DNA from: CAYTZH01 sp964442285
Lineage (GTDB): Bacteria; Myxococcota_A; UBA9160; JAFDET01
Length of the DNA: 64,000 bases
Direction of reading: 5' to 3'
Assembly: GCA_964442285.1 (NCBI GenBank)
Contig: CAYTZH010000001.1
Coordinates: 62,001-126,000, forward strand
Part shown: piece by piece, positions 24,975-35,111 of the stretch
How the letters are laid out: every line of letters starts with the position of its first letter
Numbering within the stretch: position 1 is the stretch's first letter
Made by a program: the position numbers and the translations under genes
The notes under the pieces: model-generated
The model's database searches: none
What the model was told of the DNA's origin: nothing
What the model saw: the letters and a program-made list of their open reading frames with translations, nothing else

Positions 24975-25643
24975 CTAGCGGCGGCGAATCGCCGCGAAGC
25001 CGGCCAGGCCGCTCACGAGGAGCAGCAGGGTGCCCGGCGCGGGCACGGTCGCCGAGAACGTGTCCAGGGCCAGGACGTAGGGCGGATTGCCCGCCGGCCC
25101 CGGCAGGTCGACCTCGATGCGCCCGATCGGGCCGCCGACGCCGGCGGCGGTGATCACCGTGGCCACGGCGCCGTCGGCCGCCTGGTTGCTGGTCTGGGTG
25201 ATCAGGATCGAGTCGAGCAGGGTAGTGTCGTCGACGCCGAAGACGTTCAGGGTGACGCCCGCTCCGAAGCCGCGGTTGGCGGCGAAGAACGAGACCTCGC
25301 CCACCCCCTGGTTGAAGTCGATGAAGCCGCCGTCGTCGGGGATCCCGTCGACGGCGCCGCCGTCGCCGCTGGCGCTGTTGCCCGTGCTGCCGACGAAGGT
25401 GCCGTTGATGAAGAGATAGCCGGCCGGGTTCACGTTGTAGCTGGCGAGATCGAACATCTGCTGCTGCTGACCGCCGGCGAACGTGGCCGAGAAGGCGCCG
25501 TTCGTGAGCGTCACCGGGTTGAAGTCGCCGGTGACGAAGCCGTCGGACGTGTCGAACTGGGTGGAGATCGTGGTGGCGGCGGCCGGGCCCGCGAGCAGGC
25601 TGGCCAGCAACATCACGACCCATCGGGGATCTTGCATCTGCAT
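24975..25643 (-). CDS. PEP-CTERM sorted exported protein
   Basis: 222 residues from ATG at 25643 with AGAGGAA at a good distance. Signal peptide (VVMLLASLLAGPAAA), then a secreted Gly/Asn/Asp-rich domain (FDTSDGFVTGDFNPV, GYLFINGTFVGSTGN, GVTLNVFGVDDTTLLDSILITQ) that looks like a lectin- or cohesin-like beta sandwich. The tail is VPAPGTL, then LLLVSGLAGFAAI and RRR, a VPxP variant of the sorting motif. It is divergent from an ECF sigma gene and tandem with a second PEP-CTERM gene 235 bp downstream. Confidence 0.85.
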   Translation of the reverse strand: MQMQDPRWVVMLLASLLAGPAAATTISTQFDTSDGFVTGDFNPVTLTNGAFSATFAGGQQQQMFDLASYNVNPAGYLFINGTFVGSTGNSASGDGGAVDGIPDDGGFIDFNQGVGEVSFFAANRGFGAGVTLNVFGVDDTTLLDSILITQTSNQAADGAVATVITAAGVGGPIGRIEVDLPGPAGNPPYVLALDTFSATVPAPGTLLLLVSGLAGFAAIRRR

Positions 25644-25809
25644 CGGATTCCTCTTGTTCGGTTCGGTGGGTTTGGTCCGATTCCCCTTCCCGGGTCCGGG
25701 ACTCGCCCGCACATACGTCCGCCGGGCGGCTTCCGGATTCCCGACCGGCCGGATCTCTCGCCGCGCCACCGAACCTACCCGGGCCCGGCGCGGATCCATA
25801 CGGCGTGCC

Positions 25810-26427
25810 ATGGAGAACGCGAGACGCCGCGACACGCGGACGGACGACGAGTTGATGCGTCGGGTGGCGGCGGGCGATGCCGAGGCGCTGCGCGCATTGC
25901 GCCGGCGGAATGGGGCCTGGATCCGCTCGGTCTGCGCCGCGGTGCTGCAGGACCCGGACGAGGCCGACGAGGCGGCGGCCGACGTCTTCTACCAGGCCTG
26001 GCGCATGGCCCCGCGCTTCGATCCCGCCCGCGGCAGCGCCACCGCCTTCCTGCGCACCCTGGCCCGGCACCGCGCCATCGACCGCGCGCGGCGCCTGCGG
26101 CGTCACTCCGACGTGGTGCACGCCATCCGGGTACAGCAGCACGACGGGCCGGCGCCCCACCGGATCGCGGGCCCGTTCGGGGCGTTGGCCGACCACCAGC
26201 GTCGGCGCTGGCTGGAGGACGCGCTGGACTGCCTGGAGCCGTCGGTCCGCCGCACCCTCGAGCTCTCGTTCTTCTCGGAGCTCACCCACCCGGAGATCGC
26301 CGCCCGGCTCGACCTGCCCCTCGGCACGGTCAAGTCCCGCATCCGCCGGGGGCTGCGGCACCTGCGCGACCGCCTCGCGCCGCCGGAGCCGCCCGCCGGT
26401 GGTCGCGGTCCCCTCGGGGGCGGCTGA
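25810..26427 (+). CDS. ECF-type RNA polymerase sigma factor
   Basis: 205 residues from ATG at 25810. Region 2 (ELMRRVAAGDAEALRALRRRNG, DEADEAAADVFYQAWRMAPRFDPARGSATAFLRTLARHRAIDRAR) and region 4 (LEPSVRRTLELSFFSELTHPEIAARLDLPLGTVKSRIRRGLRHLRD) are both clear. It is divergent from a PEP-CTERM gene with 166 bp between. No anti-sigma factor follows; the next gene is a histidine kinase 56 bp downstream. The upstream in-frame part of the frame is antisense to the PEP-CTERM gene and was rejected. Confidence 0.87.
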   Translation: MENARRRDTRTDDELMRRVAAGDAEALRALRRRNGAWIRSVCAAVLQDPDEADEAAADVFYQAWRMAPRFDPARGSATAFLRTLARHRAIDRARRLRRHSDVVHAIRVQQHDGPAPHRIAGPFGALADHQRRRWLEDALDCLEPSVRRTLELSFFSELTHPEIAARLDLPLGTVKSRIRRGLRHLRDRLAPPEPPAGGRGPLGGG

Positions 26428-26483
26428 GACCTCGGGGAAAGCACTCCGCCCGCCCCCGCGTTCTGCCGAAATCCGGGGCGGAG

Positions 26484-28268
<1,785 letters not shown>

Positions 28269-28349
28269 GCGTCGCTCCGCCGGCCTCCGGCGCGCATCCC
28301 GCTCCTCGTGCTATCGATCCCCGCTTCGAACCGAATCGGAGGATCTCTC

Positions 28350-29408
28350 GTGGCTCATCGCGTCATCCAGTGGAGCACCGGCAACGTGGGCGGCTACGCG
28401 CTGCGCGCGGCGTTGCGGCATCCCGAGATCGAGCTCGTGGGCCTCTGGGTCCACTCGGAGAAGAAGGAGGGCCGCGACGCCGGCGAGCTGTGCGGCCTCG
28501 GCCCCGTCGGCGTGCGCGCCAGCCGGGACGCCGAGGCGCTGCTGGCCCTGGACGCCGACTGCGTGATCTACACCGCCACCGCCGACCTGCGCCTGATGGA
28601 GGCGGTGGACGACGTCTGCCGGATCCTGCGCGCGGGCAAGAACGTGGTGTCGAGCTCCCTGGTGAGCCTGGTCCACCCCGACCACCTGGGCCCCGACGTG
28701 CGCGCGAAGATCGACGCGGCCTGCGCCGAAGGCGGCGTCTCGTTCTTCACCTCCGGCATCGATCCCGGCTTCGCCAACGACGTGCTGCCGCTCACCCTCT
28801 CGGGGCTATGCGAGCGCTGGACCGAGATCCGCATCCAGGAGATCGTGAACTACGCCACCTACGACCAGCCCGAGGTGGTGCTCGGCACCATGGGCTTCGG
28901 CAAGCCCCTGGACGAGACGCCCATCCTCCTCCTCCCCGGCGCGCTGACGGTGGCCTGGGGCGGCACCATCCGGCTGCTGGCGGAGGGGCTCGGGGTCGAG
29001 CTCGACGAGATCCGGCAGTGGCACGAGCAGCTCCCCGCGCCGCGCGACCTGGAGACCCCCATGGGCACCATCCGGGAGGGCACCCGGGCGGCCCTGCGCT
29101 TCGAGGTGCAGGGCATCGTCGGGGGCGAGCCGCGGCTCGTGGTCGAGCACGTGACCCGCATGCACGACGACCTGGCCCCGGACTGGCCCCGCAGCGATGG
29201 CGGCTACCACGTCATCATCGAGGGCGTGCCGCGGATGGTGTGCAAGCTCGACATGGAGGACGAGCACGGCGACCACGCGGTGGGCGGCGTGGTGCTCACG
29301 GCGACCCGGCTGGTCAACAGCATCCCGGCCGTCTGCGCCGCCGCCCCGGGGGCGCTCTCGGCCCTGGATCTGCCGCTGGTCACCGGCCGCGGCCTCATGG
29401 CCGGCTGA
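28350..29408 (+). CDS. DapB-like NAD(P)-dependent dehydrogenase
   Basis: 352 residues from GTG at 28350, with CGGAGG 8 nt upstream. It opens with a Rossmann motif (VIQWSTGNVGGYALRAAL) and has a dihydrodipicolinate-reductase-like layout (VIYTATADLRLMEAVDDVCRILRAGKNVVSSSLVSLVHP; SGIDPGFANDVLPL). Known relatives are 2,4-diaminopentanoate dehydrogenases and many uncharacterised mycobacterial proteins; it is longer than true DapB and lacks the lysine pathway neighbours. Substrate is probably an amino or imino compound, but that is open. Confidence 0.8.
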   Translation: MAHRVIQWSTGNVGGYALRAALRHPEIELVGLWVHSEKKEGRDAGELCGLGPVGVRASRDAEALLALDADCVIYTATADLRLMEAVDDVCRILRAGKNVVSSSLVSLVHPDHLGPDVRAKIDAACAEGGVSFFTSGIDPGFANDVLPLTLSGLCERWTEIRIQEIVNYATYDQPEVVLGTMGFGKPLDETPILLLPGALTVAWGGTIRLLAEGLGVELDEIRQWHEQLPAPRDLETPMGTIREGTRAALRFEVQGIVGGEPRLVVEHVTRMHDDLAPDWPRSDGGYHVIIEGVPRMVCKLDMEDEHGDHAVGGVVLTATRLVNSIPAVCAAAPGALSALDLPLVTGRGLMAG

Positions 29409-29547
29409 ATGCCCGGCCGGCCGCCGGAAAACGTCCCGGGCTTGCCATGAATGGACTGGAGCGCACCCGGGTCGGACGTCCTAGCCTACGAGGCTGTCGC
29501 CGGGGGGGGCTCGCCCCACGCCCGGCGCGCGCATTCGAGGAGACGCC

Positions 29548-29919
29548 ATGCAGACCACGCGCCCCGTCGCCCTGCTCCTGCTCTCGAGCCTGCTCGCCTT
29601 CCCGGCGCTCGCCGCCGACCCGCCCGCGGGCGAGGCGCCGGCCGCGGAGCCCGGTCCGGCCGCCCAGCGCGAGTGCGTCTACGCCCAGGAGGTCCTGGAC
29701 GAGGACGCGGTGAGGGCGCACCGCAAGGCCATGGCCAGCTCGGTGGGTCAGCGGGAGAAGCGCCAGGCGCTCAAGGCCAGGTACCTCGAGAAGGCGCGCA
29801 AGGCCGCGGCGGAGAAGGGCAGCCGCCCGCTCTGCTCCGACTACAAGGCCAAGATCATGAAGGAGAGGCGCGCGGAGCTCGAGAAGGCCGCGCCCGAGAA
29901 GCCCTCGGTCGAGGAGTAG
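29548..29919 (+). CDS. Small secreted protein of unknown function
   Basis: 123 residues; ATG is preceded by GAGGAG. A clear signal peptide (VALLLLSSLLAFPALAA) is followed by a Pro/Ala/Glu-rich linker and a charged helical domain (HRKAMASSVGQREKRQALKARYLEKARKAAAEKG) flanked by two cysteines (ECVYAQ and PLCSDY) that could pair in the periplasm. I do not recognise the family. It stands alone between a dehydrogenase and a MocR regulator. Confidence 0.7.
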   Translation: MQTTRPVALLLLSSLLAFPALAADPPAGEAPAAEPGPAAQRECVYAQEVLDEDAVRAHRKAMASSVGQREKRQALKARYLEKARKAAAEKGSRPLCSDYKAKIMKERRAELEKAAPEKPSVEE

Positions 29920-30019
29920 CCGCGGCCGAGGCGTCGCTAGGCGCTCCGCCAGCTGCCGCCAGAACACGCGCAGGTCCACGCGCGCCTCGCGGATCGGAAG
30001 GCGCGCCCAGGATGGCGCG

Positions 30020-31402
30020 TCAGAGGCGGGCCCTCACCGTCCCCGGCTCCTCCAGGAGCCGGGCCAGGACGTCGAGGGCGGGACCCAGCTCCGCGCGGTC
30101 GCGAGCCGCCGAGAGCGAGATCCGGACGGCCGCCGGCGGTCGTCCGGGCCCCAGGAAGAACGCCCCCGACGGGGTGACCGCCACGCCGCGGGTGCGCGCC
30201 TCCAGGGCGAAGCCCTCCGCGGTCCAGTCCGGGCCCACGTCGAGCCAGCCGTGGTAGGCCGCGCCGCCGCCGCGCAGCCGCGCGGCCGGGAGCCGCTCCG
30301 CCGCCAGGGCCTGGCGGGCGACGGCCTCGCGTCGCTTGGCCCGCCCCACCGCCGCGAAGGTGCCGTCCTCGATCCAGCCCGTGGCCAGGGCGAGGGTCAC
30401 GGGCGACACCATCCAGAGGGAGCGCCAGACCGACTCCACCAGCGCCGCGCGCAGGTGGGGCGGCGCCGTCACGTAGCCCACCCGCAGCCCCGGGGCGAGG
30501 CACTTGGCCAGGCTGGCCGCGTAGACGGTCCGCTCGGGGGCGTAGGCCGCCAGCGGCGGCGGCGCCTCGGGCGCCAGCAGGCGGTGGACGTCGTCCTCCA
30601 CCAGCAGCAGATCGTGGAGGCGGGCCACCTCCGCGATCGCCTCGCGCCGCGCCGCCGAGAGCGTGGCGGTGGTGGGATTGTGCAGCGTGGAGATGGTGTA
30701 GAGGGCCTTCGGGTTCCAGGCGCGACAGGCCGCCTCGAGCGCCTCGGGGAGGAGCCCCTCGGCGTCCATCGCCACCGGCCGCAGGGTGAAGCCCCGCGCC
30801 TCCGCCAGGGAGGCGAGGGCCGGCGAGGTGAGCTGCTCCGCCAGCAAGGTGTCGCCGGGACGCAGGGCCGCCTCGAAGGCCAGACCCGTGGCGTGCTGCG
30901 CGCCCGCACACAGGATCACGTCGTCCGGGTCGACGGCGAGGCCGTGGTCCCGCAGCACCCGGGCGCCGGCCTCGCGATCGGGGGCGCGTCCCCCGGTGCC
31001 CATGTAGCGCAGCAGCTCGGCCACATCGGGCGACGCGGCCAGCGCCCGCAGCGCCGCGGGCAGGTCGGGCGAGCCGGTCTCCACCGGCACGTTCAGGCTC
31101 AGGTCCACGAGGCCCGGCGCCGCGCTCGGGGCGGTCCGCACCAGGGCCTCGCGGCCGCTCGGGTCGAGGACATAGGTGCCCCGTCCCACCTCGCCCCGCA
31201 CCAGGCCGCTCTTGCGGGCCTCGGCATAGGCGCGGGAGACGGTCCCGACGGTGACGCCCAGCTGGTCGGCCAGCTCGCGCTGGGGCGGCAGGCGATCGCC
31301 GGGCTGGAGGCGTCCCGTGCGGACGTCGTCCTCCAGGGCGCGGGCGATGGCCCGGTAGCGCGGCGCGGCGTCCGGTCCGAGCACCGGGGTCCATATTGTC
31401 AT
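30020..31402 (-). CDS. MocR/GabR-type regulator: GntR winged helix fused to aminotransferase-like domain
   Basis: 460 residues from ATG at 31402. Residues 13-80 form a GntR winged helix (YRAIARALEDDVRTGRLQPGDRLPPQRELADQLGVTVGTVSRAYAEARKSGLV), and the rest is a fold-type I aminotransferase domain with PLP lysine Lys300 in ASLAKCLAPGLRVGY and an HNPTTATLS block. Such proteins sense an amine or PLP and control a neighbouring divergent operon. Here the divergent genes are a PLP decarboxylase and an aspartate racemase, and two direct repeats lie between the starts. Effector is unknown. Confidence 0.92.
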   Translation of the reverse strand: MTIWTPVLGPDAAPRYRAIARALEDDVRTGRLQPGDRLPPQRELADQLGVTVGTVSRAYAEARKSGLVRGEVGRGTYVLDPSGREALVRTAPSAAPGLVDLSLNVPVETGSPDLPAALRALAASPDVAELLRYMGTGGRAPDREAGARVLRDHGLAVDPDDVILCAGAQHATGLAFEAALRPGDTLLAEQLTSPALASLAEARGFTLRPVAMDAEGLLPEALEAACRAWNPKALYTISTLHNPTTATLSAARREAIAEVARLHDLLLVEDDVHRLLAPEAPPPLAAYAPERTVYAASLAKCLAPGLRVGYVTAPPHLRAALVESVWRSLWMVSPVTLALATGWIEDGTFAAVGRAKRREAVARQALAAERLPAARLRGGGAAYHGWLDVGPDWTAEGFALEARTRGVAVTPSGAFFLGPGRPPAAVRISLSAARDRAELGPALDVLARLLEEPGTVRARL

Positions 31403-31404
31403 GG

Positions 31405-31446
31405 TGTCAATAAATACATTGTATCCATTGATTGAGTCAATAAACT
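31405..31446. promoter_or_regulatory. Direct-repeat operator candidate in an AT-rich divergent promoter
   Basis: GTCAATAAA occurs at 31406-31414 and again at 31436-31444, 30 bp apart (about three helical turns, so on the same face). Between them is a near-palindrome, ATACATTGTAT (31415-31425 region). The whole stretch is strikingly AT-rich for this genome. GabR- and PdxR-type MocR proteins are known to bind spaced direct repeats in the divergent promoter they control. One repeat sits immediately upstream of the MocR start codon, which would fit autorepression. Confidence 0.65.
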
Positions 31447-31503
31447 TGGGGGCGCATTGCGGAGGATCGGAGCGCCAGCGCCCCGGCTCCGGAGGTTCAG
31501 ACC

Positions 31504-32913
31504 GTGGATCACCGCCTCGACCCGACCCGCCTCGAGCCGCTCCTGGTCGACGCCGGGCGCCGCGCGGCGGCCTACCTGGCCGGGCTCGACGACCGCCCCG
31601 TCGCGGCCTCGCCCGAAGCGGTCGCCGCCATGCACCGCTTCCTGGAGACGCCCCTGGCCGAGGCCCCCCGCGATCCGGCGGAGGTCCTGGCCGACCTCGA
31701 CCGGGTGGGCTCCCCGGCCACCCACGCCACCGCCGGAGGGCGCTGGTTCGGGATGGTGGTGGGCGGGACGGTCCCGGCCGCCGTCGCCACCAGCGCCCTG
31801 ATCGGCGCCTGGGACCAGAACGCGGGTATGGAGAACGTCTCGCCCGCGGGCGCGGCCTTCGAGGCCGCGGCCCTTCGCGACCTGCTCGCCCTGCTCGGCC
31901 TGCCCGCCGACTGCGCCGGCGGCTTCTGCACCGGCGCCACGCTCGCCAACTTCACGGCGCTGATGGCCGCGCGCCGCGCGCTGCTGCTGCGCCGGGGCTG
32001 GGACCCGGACGAGCAGGGCCTCTTCGGCGCCCCGCCCCTCCCGGTGGCGACGAGCGCCGACATCCACCCCTCGGTGCGCAAGGCGCTCGGCATGCTCGGC
32101 CTCGGGCGCACGCGCGTGCGCGAGCTGGCGGTCGACGACCAGGGACGCATCCGGCCCGAGGCGCTCGGGCGTCTGCCCGAGGGCGCCCTGGTGCTCTGCC
32201 AGGCGGGCAACGTGAACACCGCCGCGTGTGATCCCTTCCACGCCCTGGCCGACGCGGTGGCCGAGGCCGGCGGCTGGCTCCACGTGGACGGCGCCTTCGG
32301 CCTCTGGGCCGCGGCGAGCCCAGCGCTGCGCCATCTGGTGGACGGCGTCGAGCGCGCCGACTCCTGGGCCACCGACGCCCACAAGTGGCTCAACGCCCCC
32401 TACGACGGCGGCCTGGCCTTCGTGCGCGACGGCGAGAGCCTGCGGGCGTCCTGCGCCGCGCCGGCGGCCTATCTCCCGGAGGGCGCGCGCCGGGAGCCCT
32501 GCCACACCACCCCCGAGCTCTCGCGCCGCGCCCGCGGCGTCGAGGCCTGGGTGACGCTTCGGGCCCTCGGCCGCCGGGGGGTCGCGGAGCTCGTCGAGCG
32601 CTGCTGCCGCCACGCGCGCCGTTTCGGCGAGGGCCTCGCCAAGGCCGGCCACCGGGTCCTGAACGACGTGGTGCTGAACCAGGTGGTGGTGACCTTCGGC
32701 AGCGACGCCGCGACCGCGCGCACCATCGAGAAGATCCAGCGCGACGGCACCTGCTGGTGCGGCCCGAGCCACTGGCAGGGCGGGGCGGCCATGCGCATCA
32801 GCGTCTCGTCCTGGGCCACCACCGACGAGGACGTGGAGCGCTCCCTCGAGGCGATCCTCCGCTGCGCGGCAGAGGCCCGTCGCGAGCTGGCTTCCGGAAA
32901 GGGCGCGGCGTGA
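31504..32913 (+). CDS. PLP-dependent (group II) amino acid decarboxylase
   Basis: 469 residues from GTG at 31504. The PLP lysine is Lys294 in ATDAHKWLNAPYDGG, with the cofactor-binding Asp262 in WLHVDGAFGLWA and His188 in SADIHPSVRKAL. The N-terminal TVPAAVATSALIGAWDQNAGMENVSPAG block is typical of the aromatic-L-amino-acid/glutamate/aspartate 1-decarboxylase group. Substrate cannot be read from the sequence; an aspartate racemase gene overlaps its stop, so an acidic amino acid is attractive. It is divergent from the MocR regulator. Confidence 0.88.
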   Translation: MDHRLDPTRLEPLLVDAGRRAAAYLAGLDDRPVAASPEAVAAMHRFLETPLAEAPRDPAEVLADLDRVGSPATHATAGGRWFGMVVGGTVPAAVATSALIGAWDQNAGMENVSPAGAAFEAAALRDLLALLGLPADCAGGFCTGATLANFTALMAARRALLLRRGWDPDEQGLFGAPPLPVATSADIHPSVRKALGMLGLGRTRVRELAVDDQGRIRPEALGRLPEGALVLCQAGNVNTAACDPFHALADAVAEAGGWLHVDGAFGLWAAASPALRHLVDGVERADSWATDAHKWLNAPYDGGLAFVRDGESLRASCAAPAAYLPEGARREPCHTTPELSRRARGVEAWVTLRALGRRGVAELVERCCRHARRFGEGLAKAGHRVLNDVVLNQVVVTFGSDAATARTIEKIQRDGTCWCGPSHWQGGAAMRISVSSWATTDEDVERSLEAILRCAAEARRELASGKGAA

Positions 32914-33638
32914 AGCGCCTGGGTCTGCTCGGCGGCCTGAGCTGGGAGTCCACGGCCACCTACTACCGGGTGATCAACGAGGTGGTGGCGGCGCGCCTGG
33001 GCGAGCTCCACTCCGCGGAGCTCGTGCTCTACAGCGTGGACTTCGATCCCTACGCCCGCTGGCAGCGGGAGGACGACTGGGACCGGATCGGGGCCGGCCT
33101 GGCCGACGCGGCCCGGCGCCTCGCGCGCGCCGGGGCGGAGCACCTGCTGCTCTGCTGCAACACCATGTACAAGGTGGCGCCCGCCATCGAGGCCGCGGTG
33201 GATCTCCCGCTCCTCCACATCGCCGACGCCACCGGGGCCGCCGCCACCGCGGCGGGCTGCAAGCGCCCGGGCCTGCTGGGCACCCGCTTCACCCTGGAGG
33301 ACGACTTCATCACGGGGCCGCTCGCCGCGCGCCACGGGCTCGAGTGCCAAGTGCCCGACGACGCCGGGCGCGAGACGGTGCACCGGATCATCTACGACGA
33401 GCTGTGCCTGGGCGAGATCCGCGAGGCGTCGCGCACGGCGCTGCGCGGGCTGGTGTCGGACCTGGTGGCGCGGGGCGCCGACGGCGTGGTGCTCGGCTGC
33501 ACCGAGCTGGGCCTGCTCCTCCAACCCGACGATGCGCCCGTGCCCCTGTTCGACACGGCCCGGATCCACGCCGAGGCCGCCGCCGACGTCGTCACCTCGA
33601 TCTCGACCGGTGCGAAGGCCCCGACCCCGAGGAAGTGA
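32910..33638 (+). CDS. Aspartate/glutamate racemase family protein
   Basis: 242 residues from GTG at 32910; GTGA overlaps the decarboxylase stop. The paired active-site cysteines are present, in LLLCCNTMYK (Cys83 before Asn-Thr) and VLGCTELGLLL (Cys197), and the N-terminus KRLGLLGGLSWESTATYYR is that of the YgeA/aspartate racemase branch. Both catalytic Cys are kept, so racemase activity is likely. Coupled with a decarboxylase under a MocR regulator, it may convert the D-form to the L-form for decarboxylation. Confidence 0.88.
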   Translation: MKRLGLLGGLSWESTATYYRVINEVVAARLGELHSAELVLYSVDFDPYARWQREDDWDRIGAGLADAARRLARAGAEHLLLCCNTMYKVAPAIEAAVDLPLLHIADATGAAATAAGCKRPGLLGTRFTLEDDFITGPLAARHGLECQVPDDAGRETVHRIIYDELCLGEIREASRTALRGLVSDLVARGADGVVLGCTELGLLLQPDDAPVPLFDTARIHAEAAADVVTSISTGAKAPTPRK

Positions 33639-33649
33639 CACTGGAAGCT

Positions 33650-33816
33650 CGCCGGTCGCGGGGGCGGCTCGCGTCCAGCATCGCGCGCAGGGCGACGGCG
33701 GCCAGGTAGCCGCCGTGGGGCCCCCAGACCGCCCAGTCCGGCGAGAGCGCGGCGTGGAAGCGACCGGCGTGTTCGGGGTCGGGCTGGACGCGGGAGTCGG
33801 CGAGGAAGTCGGCCAC
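33650..33816 (-). pseudogene. 5' remnant of an acyl-CoA thioesterase-like gene
   Basis: From a GTG at 33816 with GGAGGG upstream, the frame reads ADFLADSRVQPD, then FHAALSPDWAVWGPHGG and YLAAVALRAMLDASRP before losing homology near 33650. This is the start of a TesB-like N-terminal hot-dog thioesterase (4HBT_3), but the remaining 200 or so residues are absent; the racemase gene runs in from the other side. The intact start and ribosome site with a missing body indicate a 3' deletion. Confidence 0.6.
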
Positions 33817-33999
33817 GGGTCCCTCCGCCGATCAGCCTACACCAGCAACGGCCGTGCGCGGCCCGCCCTGCGCATGGGCTGCGCGCGCCCGGGGCGCGGC
33901 TGCCGGCGGTCGATGCGATCCGTCACGTGGATCCGGGCCGACGCAACCTACACCCAGGGGAGCCGGAAGCGAACGGAGTGGAACGGGGTGGACGGCGGG

Positions 34000-34371
34000 A
34001 TGCACGTCGAAGCGAAGCCGAGCGCGGGCCTGGACCAGCGTCTGGAGCGGAGAGCGGGACGACGGGTGCAGCTGGGCGTGGCGTGTCGCCTGCTGGCCGA
34101 CGGGCGCGGCTACGAGGGGACGGTGCGCCTGCTCTCCCGGGCGGGTCTGCTGGTGGAGGTGCCCGAGGCGTTCCCGCTGTGCGACGAGGCGATCGTCGCC
34201 TTCGACGCGCCGGGCGGCCCGCGCTTCGTGCTGGAGACCCGCGTGGCCGACCCGCATCCGCGAAGCCACAGCCTGTTCCGCATCATGCCCCGCCGGCTCG
34301 GGCTGCGCATCCAGGACCCGCCGCAGGCCTATCGCCAGTGGGTGGAGATGAGTCGATGGCTCGCGCGCTGA
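34000..34371 (+). CDS. PilZ-like domain protein
   Basis: 123 residues from ATG at 34000. The PilZ landmarks are partly present: an RRAGRRVQ stretch that fits the RxxxR element and LLSRAGLLVEV in the place of (D/N)xSxxG, with the acidic first residue not kept. The end (LGLRIQDPPQAYRQWVEM) also fits the family. It may bind c-di-GMP weakly or not at all. Its 3' end overlaps the next gene by 16 bp, so the two are co-expressed. Confidence 0.7.
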   Translation: MHVEAKPSAGLDQRLERRAGRRVQLGVACRLLADGRGYEGTVRLLSRAGLLVEVPEAFPLCDEAIVAFDAPGGPRFVLETRVADPHPRSHSLFRIMPRRLGLRIQDPPQAYRQWVEMSRWLAR

Positions 34372-35102
34372 GTCCCCAGGCCCTGCACCCCGGCGAGGAG
34401 CTGATCGCCCAGCAGGAGTTCATGCACCTCTACTCCACGCTCCACGCCGCCCCGGCGGCGACCGCCTTCGAGGACACCGCGCCCTCCCTGCGGTCGATGC
34501 CGCGGTCGAGCCCGAGCCCGATCCGGATCTTCGTCGAGGCCCCGCTGGTCGAGACGCTGCCGATGCCGACCCGCTCGCCCGGCGCGGCCGAGGCGGGGCG
34601 CACGCCGGCACCGAGCTGCTCGCGCGAGGTGGCGGCCCTGGAGGCCGAGATCGACCGCTGCGACGACCGCCGCCACGTGGCGCGGCTGGCGGTGCACCTG
34701 GCCCGCGCCTACGCCTCGGGTGTGTCGCTGCTGCTGGTGCACCGGGGCATGATCGAGGGCCTGGAGGGAGAGGCGCGGGAGCAGGGCCTGCTCTTCCCGG
34801 CCCATGCCGAGACGCTCTTCGCCGACGTGGCCGAGGGGGCGGCCCTCTACCGCGGTGCGCCCCCGCGCGGCGGCCTCGACACCCGGGTCCTGCGCGTGCT
34901 CGGCTGTGCCGAGGCCCAGGAGCTGGCGGTGCTGCCCGTGGCGATCCGCGGTCGCGTGGTGAACCTGCTCTGCGCGGACAACGGGCCGGAGGCCCTGGGC
35001 GACGCCTCGCTCGCCGCCCTGGCCACCGTCTGCGCGCGCGTCGCCCGCGCCTACGAGCGCCTGATCCACGCCCGCAAGCGCGCCGCCTGGTCGGCCGCCT
35101 GA
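34356..35102 (+). CDS. GAF-like domain protein of unknown function
   Basis: 248 residues from ATG at 34356, inside the end of the PilZ gene; GGTGGAG precedes it. The first 95 residues are Pro/Ser/Thr-rich and probably disordered. The rest (CSREVAALEAEIDRCDDRRHVARLAVHLARAYASGVSLLLVHRGMIEG, then AVLPVAIRGRVVNLLCADNGPEAL) has the pattern of a single GAF domain. No output domain follows, so it may act as a partner of the PilZ protein. Confidence 0.75.
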   Translation: MARALSPQALHPGEELIAQQEFMHLYSTLHAAPAATAFEDTAPSLRSMPRSSPSPIRIFVEAPLVETLPMPTRSPGAAEAGRTPAPSCSREVAALEAEIDRCDDRRHVARLAVHLARAYASGVSLLLVHRGMIEGLEGEAREQGLLFPAHAETLFADVAEGAALYRGAPPRGGLDTRVLRVLGCAEAQELAVLPVAIRGRVVNLLCADNGPEALGDASLAALATVCARVARAYERLIHARKRAAWSAA

Positions 35103-35111
35103 CCCGCCCGT

